Below are positions 34,418 through 42,589 of a DNA stretch of 64,000 nt, piece by piece. The stretch is from an uncultured bacterium. GTDB lineage: Bacteria > Verrucomicrobiota > Kiritimatiellia > CAIKKV01 > CAIJXV01. The notes beneath the pieces are model-generated. The model searched no databases, was not told the DNA's origin, and was given only the letters and a program-made list of their open reading frames with translations. The translations under genes and the position numbers were made by a program. The DNA lies in assembly GCA_903824675.1 (NCBI GenBank), contig CAIJXV010000116.1, positions 47,379 through 111,378 on the forward strand, written 5' to 3'. How positions within the stretch are numbered: the stretch's first letter is position 1; each line of letters opens with the position of its first letter.

Positions 34418-35530
34418 GTGGCTCAACGACCGGCATTGAGTGCCCTTATGGATCAAACAGATTATCACTCGGATGAAAAGCGTGGCCTGCAGTGGCCGCT
34501 TTATCCCTTTTCCCAGGGCCAATCCGGGAATGGCAGACGTGTCGCCAGTATTCTCATCGTTGTGCTCTGGCTGATTTTTCTACTCGGTGCCCTGACCTTG
34601 GGTCTGCGCGCCCGGGTGTCCGGTCGGATCCGGGTGGCGGAACGCGTCCAACGCCAAACCTGGGCCATGGCTGCGGCGCGTGCTGGAATCGCAGCCGCCC
34701 AAGCCGAAATCGCCCAAGTCGGCACCAATCGCTGGCATGCCCTTTCGGATCCTTGGGCTGATGACCCCACCCGATTCCGCGCCATTCCGGTTCCCCCGGG
34801 TCAGTTTTCACTGATCTCACCCGGAGAGGCTGAAACCCGCTATGGACTTGCGGACGAAACCGGAAAATTAAACCTGAACGCCCTGCCTCAAACTCCGGAA
34901 GGGTTTGCCCTGCTCAAGGAATTACTTCTCATTATGGGTCCGCCGGACCCGGGGGTTGCTGGCAATCTGGCAGCGGCCATCTTTGATTGGCGCGATGGAT
35001 CCAATGGGGTTTACCAAGTCGGCTCCTATGCGGGTGCCGAGGCCGACTACTACCTGAACCTGCCGGTCCCCTTTCGTCCTCATGACGACCGCCTGACCTC
35101 TCTGGAAGAACTCCTTTGGGTACGGGGCATGAGTACCGGCCGGTTTGAAAGGCTCCAAACCCAGGTGACGATTTATGGAGCGAATGCCGCGATCAATATC
35201 AATACCGCCCCCCGGGAAGTTCTACTCGCCCTCGCCCGAAGCCACGGCACCCCCGCCACGGCGGAATCTTTGGTCCGATCCATTGAACAGTCCCGGAGCG
35301 GCATTCCGGTTTTCACCAACCAAGCCGCCATCCTATCTGTACTCCAGAAAGATTTGGAAGGACCGGAATGGATGCTGCTGAATGAAATCTATCCCCTGCT
35401 GACCGTTCGCTCCACCCATTTCCGCGCGATCAGCGAAGGCTATGCCCTCCCCACCGATACCCAGGCAACCTGTCGCATTGAAGCCGTTTTGGACACCCAA
35501 AGCCGAATTGTTGAATGGCGGGAAGAGTAA
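34418..35530 (+). CDS. gspK: Type II secretion minor pseudopilin GspK
   Basis: A 370-residue GspK-like protein. A long polar leader is followed by one hydrophobic helix (ASILIVVLWLIFLLGALTLG). The large globular part has DETGKLNLNALPQTPEG, FDWRDGSN, DDRLTSLEELLWVRG and ININTAPREVLLAL, the hallmark motifs of GspK. In type II secretion GspK caps the pseudopilus tip with GspI/J. No other gsp genes are adjacent. The longest start is GTG 34388, but the likely -10 box overlaps it, so GTG 34418 with AAAGGA nine bases upstream is preferred; ATG 34448 is also possible. Confidence 0.85.
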   Translation: MAQRPALSALMDQTDYHSDEKRGLQWPLYPFSQGQSGNGRRVASILIVVLWLIFLLGALTLGLRARVSGRIRVAERVQRQTWAMAAARAGIAAAQAEIAQVGTNRWHALSDPWADDPTRFRAIPVPPGQFSLISPGEAETRYGLADETGKLNLNALPQTPEGFALLKELLLIMGPPDPGVAGNLAAAIFDWRDGSNGVYQVGSYAGAEADYYLNLPVPFRPHDDRLTSLEELLWVRGMSTGRFERLQTQVTIYGANAAININTAPREVLLALARSHGTPATAESLVRSIEQSRSGIPVFTNQAAILSVLQKDLEGPEWMLLNEIYPLLTVRSTHFRAISEGYALPTDTQATCRIEAVLDTQSRIVEWREE

Positions 35531-35532
35531 GC

Positions 35533-36615
35533 TTACCCGTTCTTCTCAATCCACCGACCCACGGCGCGAAACCGGGCCTCATCGACCGCAATGCCGTCAG
35601 CCATCAGACAGAGAACAAAGGGTGATTTCCGCAATCGCGGCGTGATCAGCCGGTCCAACGCCGGACCGATGTCCGCCACCGGCCCTGCCGCAAAAATCGT
35701 CGGATCCAGACAACCCATGACAATCAAATCATCGCCCATCACATCCAGGGCCTCTTCCCAAGGCGTATCGCCGGTGGGCGGGGGCGTCAGGGTGTGAATG
35801 CCATCACAGCCGGTTTCCTTGATCAACGACAGTAAGTTGTGGACATGCCCACACATATGCAGGATCGCCGGTTTCCCCGCCGCATGGACCTGTTCCACGA
35901 AATCGCGCTGGTGGGGCATGTTGAAATCGGCATAAATCTGAGGACTAATATAATAGGTACTGGTGTTCTCGCAAAGCGTCACCGAGGACCACGGCCCATC
36001 CGCCAACAACCGAAACGCCTCCAGTTCCTTCTGGTGCATGGTCTCGATCAACTCTTTCATCAGATCGGGATAATCATTCATTAAATAGTAGAAATTGACC
36101 ACCCCCATATCGTTTTCCAGCAGGCGGGGTATGGTAGAAGGTCCCCAGAATCGAGTCACCACCCCATCGGATCCGATTTCGCGATCCAGCCGCTCCAGGT
36201 TGCCCTGGTCCTCGATCCTTCCCGAGAAACGAACCGGATCCCAAAGCGTCCGGTAAAGCTTGAGATCCGCCAAGGTTTCAACCGGATACTTCAACGGATG
36301 CCCCCGTTCATAGATCGCCTCCAGGGTCCCGCCGGGCGACCGCCATCGACAGACTTGGCGGTCGTTCTCGGTCGTCCACTCCAGGCGCACGCCTTCGCCC
36401 CAGTGCTGGACCGGAGACTCCAGGGAAAAAGGGGCAATCCAGGAGTTGAGTAGAAACACATCGCAGCCGATGGACCGGTAAAAGTCGAGACCCCACCGCC
36501 CCCGAAGTTCAGGAGCCAAGGGGTTTAAGGTATGTTCATCCACCAAGGCCGTCCAAGCCAATCGATCCGTTGGACAACGGCGGAGAATCTGATTCATCCG
36601 TTCACGACCGGTCAT
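35533..36615 (-). CDS. Uroporphyrinogen-decarboxylase-family methyltransferase (MtaA-like, zinc motif intact)
   Basis: A 360-residue member of the UroD/MtaA superfamily. It keeps the zinc-binding pattern of cobalamin:coenzyme methyltransferases, HMCGH (near residue 251) and a distal Cys in MGCLDP (about 301), rather than the decarboxylase arginines. The N-terminus MTGRERMNQILRR is typical. Such proteins move methyl groups from corrinoid proteins, for example in O-demethylation; no corrinoid protein or activator is adjacent, so the substrate is unknown. The start ATG 36615 has GAGG upstream and lies 20 bp after the preceding gene's stop; the longer frame from 36720 overlaps that gene. Confidence 0.8.
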   Translation of the reverse strand: MTGRERMNQILRRCPTDRLAWTALVDEHTLNPLAPELRGRWGLDFYRSIGCDVFLLNSWIAPFSLESPVQHWGEGVRLEWTTENDRQVCRWRSPGGTLEAIYERGHPLKYPVETLADLKLYRTLWDPVRFSGRIEDQGNLERLDREIGSDGVVTRFWGPSTIPRLLENDMGVVNFYYLMNDYPDLMKELIETMHQKELEAFRLLADGPWSSVTLCENTSTYYISPQIYADFNMPHQRDFVEQVHAAGKPAILHMCGHVHNLLSLIKETGCDGIHTLTPPPTGDTPWEEALDVMGDDLIVMGCLDPTIFAAGPVADIGPALDRLITPRLRKSPFVLCLMADGIAVDEARFRAVGRWIEKNG

Positions 36616-36634
36616 ATCGCCATCATCCTCAAAA

Positions 36635-37474
36635 TCACGGTACTTTCCAGCGCACAACGTGATTGGCTTCATAGATGCCCATCGAAGGCTGATTGGTCGT
36701 AATGCGAACGGCCGCCTCAATCCGGTTGGTCCCGTAGATGGCCATCTCCGTCACGTCCGGCAAGGCGCTCAATCCCAACCGCAATTCACCCGATTTCTCA
36801 AAAAATCCGAGAGCCGGAGAATCTTCTTTCATCAGGCCCAATCCCGCGCGCTTGACACCAAACCGGTCAAAAAACACCAGGCTCGATCCATTGGGATCGA
36901 CCGTTAATCCGGCCCGGTCCACCGAATACTCGTCGAGCAGATTCACGGCGGCGGCCTCCTTCGCCATACCGACTCCGAGCCGCTTGTGTTCCCGGGAGTC
37001 ATAGAAAAACAGAGTGGCCCAATCGGGCTGGGTCTGAAGGGCAATCCGTTTCAATCCGGCGTTATCCCGAATCACCAATCCCGGCCAGCCGTCCGCCATG
37101 CCCAAGATAATCCGGGGCTGCTGGCTGGGATCGAAAATCGCCAGGGCAGGCTCATTTTGAAGCGTCAACCCAAACCCAGCCCGCTGCCGCCCGTTTTCAT
37201 CATAAAAAACCAGTCGCGTTCCATCTTCGGCAATCCCCAACCAACCGCGGAGCAATCCATTGGAATCCCGGATCACCAGGCGCTGGGTTTCAATCTGACG
37301 GACTTGAAGATTTTGCATCCCTTGCAATTGTTCCTCTACCGAGGAAAAGCCCATCACCGCCAAGGCCACGATAAAGGGGACCAGACAGACCAATAGCACG
37401 GTCAATCGCCGATTTTTCCGCTCCAACCGATCAAGGCGCGCTTCCAAACCTGTTCGTTCCTGTGGTTTCACCAT
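36635..37474 (-). CDS. Membrane-anchored beta-repeat protein of unknown function
   Basis: A 279-residue protein with a short basic N-terminus and a coiled segment (LEARLDRLERKNRRL). One membrane helix follows (LTVLLVCLVPFIVALAVMGF), then about eight imperfect repeats of roughly 22-25 residues of the type LVFYDENGRQRAGFGL, LVIRDNAGLKRIAL, LVFFDRFGVKRAGLGL. The repeats suggest a stacked beta structure (solenoid or propeller) outside the membrane. I do not know a function. It is co-directional with, and 20 bp upstream of, the UroD-like gene. The 203-bp region upstream holds a long palindrome. Confidence 0.7.
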   Translation of the reverse strand: MVKPQERTGLEARLDRLERKNRRLTVLLVCLVPFIVALAVMGFSSVEEQLQGMQNLQVRQIETQRLVIRDSNGLLRGWLGIAEDGTRLVFYDENGRQRAGFGLTLQNEPALAIFDPSQQPRIILGMADGWPGLVIRDNAGLKRIALQTQPDWATLFFYDSREHKRLGVGMAKEAAAVNLLDEYSVDRAGLTVDPNGSSLVFFDRFGVKRAGLGLMKEDSPALGFFEKSGELRLGLSALPDVTEMAIYGTNRIEAAVRITTNQPSMGIYEANHVVRWKVP

Positions 37475-37513
37475 TTCCTATTCCTCCTTAAAAGTAGGCG
37501 TATTCTAACCTTT

Positions 37514-37540
37514 ATTTTCATGTGGCCGCCACATGAAAAT
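37514..37540. promoter_or_regulatory. Perfect 27-bp palindrome between divergent genes
   Basis: Arms of 13 bp (ATTTTCATGTGGC and its complement) surround a single central base, with every pair matching. There is no T-run on either side that would make it a standard terminator. It sits 40 bp upstream of the beta-repeat protein gene and 138 bp upstream of the acyl-CoA dehydrogenase, so it is a good candidate operator for a dimeric regulator. Confidence 0.6.
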
Positions 37541-37677
37541 ACTGGAAATTTTACTTGCCCGCCCCCCCCACCTGTATTAACATTAACGCGCTTGCTTTGT
37601 TTTGTAAGGGACTGGCGTGGTCTTTGGCCCGCCGAAGGTATGATTTTTAATGTGCGCTGGAAAGGACAGGGTTTTTT

Positions 37678-38841
37678 ATGGATTACGGTTTGACTGAAAT
37701 GCAGGTGATGATCAAGGATGTCTGCCGGAAAATCGCCGAAGATAAAATCAAGCCCATCCGTGCGCATTATGACGAATCCAATGAATTCCCCCATGAAATT
37801 CTGAAAGTTTTCGCCGATGCCGATCTCTGTGGCGTCTATATCGAAGAAAAATTCGGGGGAATGGGCGGCGGCGTCATGGATCTGGCCGTTATGGTTGAAG
37901 AACTCTCAAAGGTCTGTAGCGGCATCGCCCTGGCCTTGGCCGCCACCGCGCTCGGCACCTTCCCGATCATTCTTTACGGGAGCGAAGAACAGAAGCAGAA
38001 GTATCTGACCAAAATCGCCAAGGGCGAATCCCTCGCCGCCTTCGGTCTCACCGAAGCCGGTGCCGGCAGTGACGCAGGCGGGATTCAGACCACGGCCGTC
38101 AAGGATGGCGATTATTTCATTTTGAACGGCACCAAGCAGTGGATCACCAACGGCGGTGAAGCCGACATCTATACTATTGTGGCCAAAACCGACAAGAACA
38201 AGGGCTCCCGCGGGGCCAGCCTCTTCATCGTTGACAAAGGAACCCCTGGCTTCGAGTTCGGCAAAAAAGAGAACAAAATGGGTATCCGGGCGTCAGCCAC
38301 CCGCGAACTCGTCTTCCAGGATTGCCGCGTGCACAAGTCGCAAATGCTCGGCAAGGAAGGCATGGGATTCCTGATCGCCATGAAAACCCTGGACCAATCC
38401 CGCCCGGGCGTCGCAGCCCAGGCGCTGGGTATCGCCGCCGGCGCGCTCGACGAAGCCGTCCGGTATAGCCGGGAACGCCGCCAGTTCGGCAAGCCGATCT
38501 GCTCCTTCCAGGGGATGCAATTCCTTCTCGCCGACATGGCGACCCAAGTTGAAGCCGCCCGGGCTCTGATCTATGCCGCCGCCCGGCATATCGATTCCGG
38601 ATCCAAGGATGTCAGCAAGATCTCGGCCATGGCGAAATTGTTCGCCTCGGATACCGCCATGCGCGTCACCACCGATGCCGTTCAGGTCTTTGGCGGTTAC
38701 GGATACATGAAGGAATATCCCGTCGAAAAAATGATGCGCGACGCCAAAATCACCCAAATCTACGAGGGAACCAACCAAATCCAACGTGAAGTGATTGGGT
38801 TGGCGCTCATCAAGGAAGCCGCCGCAGGCAAATTGTCCTGA
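37678..38841 (+). CDS. Acyl-CoA dehydrogenase (short-chain/butyryl type)
   Basis: A 387-residue FAD enzyme. It has FGLTEAGAGSDAGG (flavin-binding), WITNGGEAD, the QFGKPICSFQGMQFLLADMA helix, QVFGGYGYMKEYPVE and the catalytic glutamate of IYEGTNQIQREVI. The length and this position of the Glu match short-chain acyl-CoA/butyryl-CoA dehydrogenases. In an anaerobe it may work in the reductive direction with electron-transfer flavoprotein (etfAB), which is not in the window. A weak TATGAT at 37639 and AAAGGACAGGG precede ATG 37678. Confidence 0.94.
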   Translation: MDYGLTEMQVMIKDVCRKIAEDKIKPIRAHYDESNEFPHEILKVFADADLCGVYIEEKFGGMGGGVMDLAVMVEELSKVCSGIALALAATALGTFPIILYGSEEQKQKYLTKIAKGESLAAFGLTEAGAGSDAGGIQTTAVKDGDYFILNGTKQWITNGGEADIYTIVAKTDKNKGSRGASLFIVDKGTPGFEFGKKENKMGIRASATRELVFQDCRVHKSQMLGKEGMGFLIAMKTLDQSRPGVAAQALGIAAGALDEAVRYSRERRQFGKPICSFQGMQFLLADMATQVEAARALIYAAARHIDSGSKDVSKISAMAKLFASDTAMRVTTDAVQVFGGYGYMKEYPVEKMMRDAKITQIYEGTNQIQREVIGLALIKEAAAGKLS

Positions 38842-38892
38842 TCCGGAACCGGTCCAACGCCGGTCTCCTGCTGTTAAGGTCCGGTCTTCGCC

Positions 38893-39966
38893 ATGGAAGA
38901 ACACTCTGCCAAACCAGGGCCCCGTCCCCTCGCTTCCCCCCGGATTGGTCTCCTGGCGACCGACCTTGACGGCACTCTTTTGGGACCCTCCCCGGAATTC
39001 AATCGGTACAATGAATTTCGCGATGAAATCTGTGATCGACAGACTGCAGGTTGCATCTGGGTGATCAGCACCGGCCGACGGTTGCGTGATTTTCAACGAA
39101 TTTTCCTCCCTCTGCGCAGTTTCGGCATCATTCCCGATTTCATCGTCACCCGTCATGCCTACATCTTCGAACGCAAGACCTGGGGATGGTTCCCCCATGT
39201 TTTGTGGAATCTGAAAATTCTCGAACTCCAGATTCGCAATCGGATCCATGCCCGACGGGTCATCCCCCGACTCCGGCGGCTGATCGCCCGTCACATTCCT
39301 TTTGTCCGTGTCCCCCGGCAAAACAGCTACCGGATCTGTTTCCGATTCAATGACCTCGACAATGCCATGCGCGGAGATGAGCTTCTCTCCGAGGCGGTTC
39401 GTCCCTATCCTTATCTGCAGGTCTTCCGCTACCGGAACGAAGTCGATGTTTACCGGGTTCCCTTCACCAAAGGCCTCTCGCTCATGGAACTCGCCCGAAA
39501 AGTCGGTGTTGTGCCCGCCAACATCCTCGCCATCGGGGATGGCCATAACGATATCAGCATGATGGATCCTTCGATCGCCGGACATTGTGCCTGCCCCTCC
39601 AATGCCGCCCCCGAAGTGATCGAAATGGTCAACCTGCATGGCGGCCACATTGCCCGCCAGCCCCACCTTGCCGGCGTCGTCGAAATCCTGCACGCTTTCG
39701 AAAATAACACCGTCGATTCCCGGCTCCCGGATAATTGGATTGCATCGCCCGACCTTGATAACCCCCGAAGTTCACGGCCTCAACCATCGAACCATCGTCG
39801 AACCGGCTGGGTTTCTTTCGCCCTTTTTCTCGTCACGATCTACATGACCTGGGCCGTCTTTGCTTATTATGGATTTGCACCCCTGCGCCAGACCATCTTG
39901 AAGCCCCTGTTATTCATCTTCCATGTCCTCCGTGAAATCCTGGTTTCCTTGGGCTTGCAGAAATAG
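38893..39966 (+). CDS. HAD-superfamily (Cof-type) phosphatase with C-terminal membrane segment
   Basis: A 357-residue HAD-IIB phosphatase: motif I DLDGTLLG near residue 23, motif II in WVISTGRRL, and motif III/IV in AIGDGHNDISMMD. These proteins dephosphorylate sugar phosphates or similar. Unusually, a C-terminal tail of some 75 residues follows the HAD fold and contains a hydrophobic helix (VSFALFLVTIYMTWAVFAYY) and a second weaker one (LKPLLFIFHVLREILVSLGL). The enzyme may thus be held at the membrane. It starts 51 bp after the dehydrogenase and is followed by proC. Confidence 0.85.
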   Translation: MEEHSAKPGPRPLASPRIGLLATDLDGTLLGPSPEFNRYNEFRDEICDRQTAGCIWVISTGRRLRDFQRIFLPLRSFGIIPDFIVTRHAYIFERKTWGWFPHVLWNLKILELQIRNRIHARRVIPRLRRLIARHIPFVRVPRQNSYRICFRFNDLDNAMRGDELLSEAVRPYPYLQVFRYRNEVDVYRVPFTKGLSLMELARKVGVVPANILAIGDGHNDISMMDPSIAGHCACPSNAAPEVIEMVNLHGGHIARQPHLAGVVEILHAFENNTVDSRLPDNWIASPDLDNPRSSRPQPSNHRRTGWVSFALFLVTIYMTWAVFAYYGFAPLRQTILKPLLFIFHVLREILVSLGLQK

Positions 39967-40005
39967 CCGCCCCCGGGGGGCCTTCCCCAAGTAAAGGTTT
40001 TTTAC

Positions 40006-40815
40006 ATGCGTATCGGATTCATCGGTGCGGGAAAAATGGCGGAAGCGATGATCAGTGCCCTGCTCCGCCGCCAAGCGGTCGCCCCCGACCACCTCATGGC
40101 CATCGATATCGACCCCGAACGACTGAGTCAGATGGGTCGTCAATTTTCCATCCGGACGGCGGCAGATCCCAACGAGGCCCTGCGTTTCGCGACCGTCTTG
40201 ATTCTCGCCGTCAAACCCCAGCAATTGCCGGACCTGTTGAAATCGCTGGCCCCCACGATGACTGCCGACCGGCTGGTCATCTCCATCGCCGCGGGCAAAC
40301 CCCTCGCCTTTTATGAGACCGCCTGGCCTGCGGCCCGCATGGTCCGCGTCATGCCCAATGTCGCCTGCCTCGTGGGCGAAGCCATGTCGGTCTTTGCCCT
40401 CGGACGGAACGCCACGGCGGCCGACCGTGAAACCGTCGAATTCCTGCTCGGATGCTTCGGCAAATTCTGCGCCCTGTCGGAAAGTCACTTCGACGTGGTC
40501 ACCGCCCTGAGCGGCTCCGGTCCCGCCTTTCTGGCCTATCTGGCCGAGCGGCTCGCCGCGGCCGCGGAAGAAAATGGGTTGCCGGCTGACAGCGCCCGCC
40601 TGCTCACGGCCCAAACACTGCTCGGCACCGCCCGTCTCCTGCTCGACGGGGTCTACCCTTCGCCCCGCGCCCTGATGGACGCGGTCACCTCCGCCCGGGG
40701 CACCACTGCCGCCGGCCGGCAGATCCTCGAATCTTCCGATGTCGGCGAGGTTTTGCGACAGACGATCCGCGCCGCCACTCTGCGCAGCCAGGAACTCAGC
40801 CGCCCGCCGTCCTGA
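40006..40815 (+). CDS. proC: Pyrroline-5-carboxylate reductase
   Basis: A 269-residue ProC, which reduces pyrroline-5-carboxylate to proline with NAD(P)H. The nucleotide-binding start MRIGFIGAGKMAEAMI, the VKPQQL step, VRVMPNVAC and ALSGSGPAFLAYLAE are all in place. The C-terminal AVTSARGTTAAGRQILE segment matches the family's PGGTT-like motif. Length is standard. It is cytoplasmic. It precedes the topoisomerase VI genes by 32 bp on the same strand, possibly one transcript. Confidence 0.96.
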   Translation: MRIGFIGAGKMAEAMISALLRRQAVAPDHLMAIDIDPERLSQMGRQFSIRTAADPNEALRFATVLILAVKPQQLPDLLKSLAPTMTADRLVISIAAGKPLAFYETAWPAARMVRVMPNVACLVGEAMSVFALGRNATAADRETVEFLLGCFGKFCALSESHFDVVTALSGSGPAFLAYLAERLAAAAEENGLPADSARLLTAQTLLGTARLLLDGVYPSPRALMDAVTSARGTTAAGRQILESSDVGEVLRQTIRAATLRSQELSRPPS

Positions 40816-40847
40816 TTTTTTCAACCCTCAACCCTGTAAAATTATCC

Positions 40848-42575
40848 ATGGCCGCTAAAAACAAAACCCCCGTCGAAGCCGCCAGCGCCGAAAGCATGGC
40901 CCGTCGCCAACGCGACATTTCCGTATCTGAATTTTTCCTCAAAAATCGCCATCTACTCGGTTTCGACAATCCCCGCAAGGCCCTGCTAACCACCGTCAAG
41001 GAAGCCGTCGATAACGCCCTCGATGCCTGCGAAGAAGCGGATATCATCCCTGAAATCGCCGTCGAAATCCGGCAGGTCGGAGAGGAACGATTCCGGGTCG
41101 AAATCACCGATAACGGCCCCGGTATCGTCCGCGCCCAAATCCCCCGTATTTTCGCCAAACTCCTCTATGGCTCCAAGTTTCACCGCCTCCGCATGTCGAG
41201 AGGACAACAGGGCATTGGTATCAGCGCCGCCGGCATGTATGGGCAGTTGACCACCGGAACCGCTACCTGCATCCTTTCCAAGGTCAAGTCGGCCCGACAG
41301 GCCCACCATATCGAGGTCCAGATCGATACCCGCAAAAATACCCCCACGGTTCTCAAGGACGTGGAAATCGACTGGCACCCGACTTTCCCCGGCCTGGCCT
41401 CCGAAAAAAATTCCCAACCCGAACCCCTTATGTCCGCCCATGGCACCTCGGTCGCCATCGAAATGGAAGCCGCCTATGTACGGGGTCGGCTCTCGGTGGA
41501 TGAATATCTCCGACAATGCGTCATTGCCAATCCCCATCTCCAACTCCATTATCGGATCGTCCTGAAATCCCCGGCCCCGGCAGAGGCGGGAACGCCTTCC
41601 GGCGAAACCCCGGCATCCAACGCAACTCCGACCCCTCCCCCAACCGCCTGGGTCTCCTTCGCCCGCATGACCCGGACGCCCCCACCGCCCCCCTTGGAAA
41701 TCAAACCCCATCCTCATGGAGTCGAATTGGGCATGTTGATGCAGATGCTCAAAGACACCGAGTCCCGTTCCTTACGGTCCATGCTCAGTCAGGATTTTTC
41801 CCGTGTCAGTTCCGCTGTTGCCCTGGCCATTTGCACCCAGGCGGGGCTCGATCCCAAGGCCAATCCCACCCGTATTGCCAACCGGGACAGCGAGGCCCTT
41901 TTCAAGGCGATCAACGACACCAAGCTTATGCGTCCGCCCACCGACGTGCTTTCGCCCATCGGCGAAGAACTGCTCATGGCCGGTCTGCAAAAGGAAATCC
42001 GGGCCGATTTTTGCACCGCCTTCAGCCGCCCCCCCACCGTCTATCGAGGCAACCCCTTCCAAATCGAAGCCGGCCTCGCTTACTCGAAACCGGGTGAAAA
42101 CGAGGAATTGGCGGCCGATGATCCCGTACGGCTCCTTCGCTTTGCCAATCGCGTGCCCCTGCTTTACCAAACGGGCGCTTGCGCCATTTCCAAATCGATC
42201 ATCGGGGTCAATTGGAAAAACTACGGATTGGCCCAACCCCGCGGCGCACTACCCCTGGGCCCCATGATCATTGTCGTCCACATCGCCAGCGTCTGGGTCC
42301 CCTTCACCAGCGAAAGCAAGGAAGCCATCGCCCATTATCCCGAAATCATCCGGGAAATCACCGCCGCTCTCCAGGAATGCGGACGACGCCTCTCCGTTTT
42401 TCTCAGCCGGCGCCGGCGCCAAGCCGAGATGGACCGGAAACGCAATTACATTGAACTCTATATCCCCCACCTGGCCATCGGGCTCAAGGACATCCTCGAC
42501 CTTTCCTCCAAGGAAGAGCAGTCCGTGGTCACCCGACTCCGCGGCCTCCTCGAACGCACCCATTTGGAAACCTAA
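40848..42575 (+). CDS. top6B: DNA topoisomerase VI subunit B
   Basis: A 575-residue Top6B, the ATPase subunit of a type IIB topoisomerase. The GHKL pocket shows EAVDNALDACEEADI (N box), DNGPGIVRAQIPRIFAKLLYG (G1 and following) and GQQGIGISAAGMYGQLTTG. The helix-two-turns-helix and transducer follow, with EIKPHPHGVE and VPLLYQTGACAI; the family's usual switch lysine is in SKSIIGVNWKNYG. Topoisomerase VI is typical of archaea and plants and is rare in bacteria. The A subunit starts 14 bp later, giving the same B-A order as in archaea. Confidence 0.95.
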   Translation: MAAKNKTPVEAASAESMARRQRDISVSEFFLKNRHLLGFDNPRKALLTTVKEAVDNALDACEEADIIPEIAVEIRQVGEERFRVEITDNGPGIVRAQIPRIFAKLLYGSKFHRLRMSRGQQGIGISAAGMYGQLTTGTATCILSKVKSARQAHHIEVQIDTRKNTPTVLKDVEIDWHPTFPGLASEKNSQPEPLMSAHGTSVAIEMEAAYVRGRLSVDEYLRQCVIANPHLQLHYRIVLKSPAPAEAGTPSGETPASNATPTPPPTAWVSFARMTRTPPPPPLEIKPHPHGVELGMLMQMLKDTESRSLRSMLSQDFSRVSSAVALAICTQAGLDPKANPTRIANRDSEALFKAINDTKLMRPPTDVLSPIGEELLMAGLQKEIRADFCTAFSRPPTVYRGNPFQIEAGLAYSKPGENEELAADDPVRLLRFANRVPLLYQTGACAISKSIIGVNWKNYGLAQPRGALPLGPMIIVVHIASVWVPFTSESKEAIAHYPEIIREITAALQECGRRLSVFLSRRRRQAEMDRKRNYIELYIPHLAIGLKDILDLSSKEEQSVVTRLRGLLERTHLET

Positions 42576-42589
42576 CCCAGGATCCCCCC

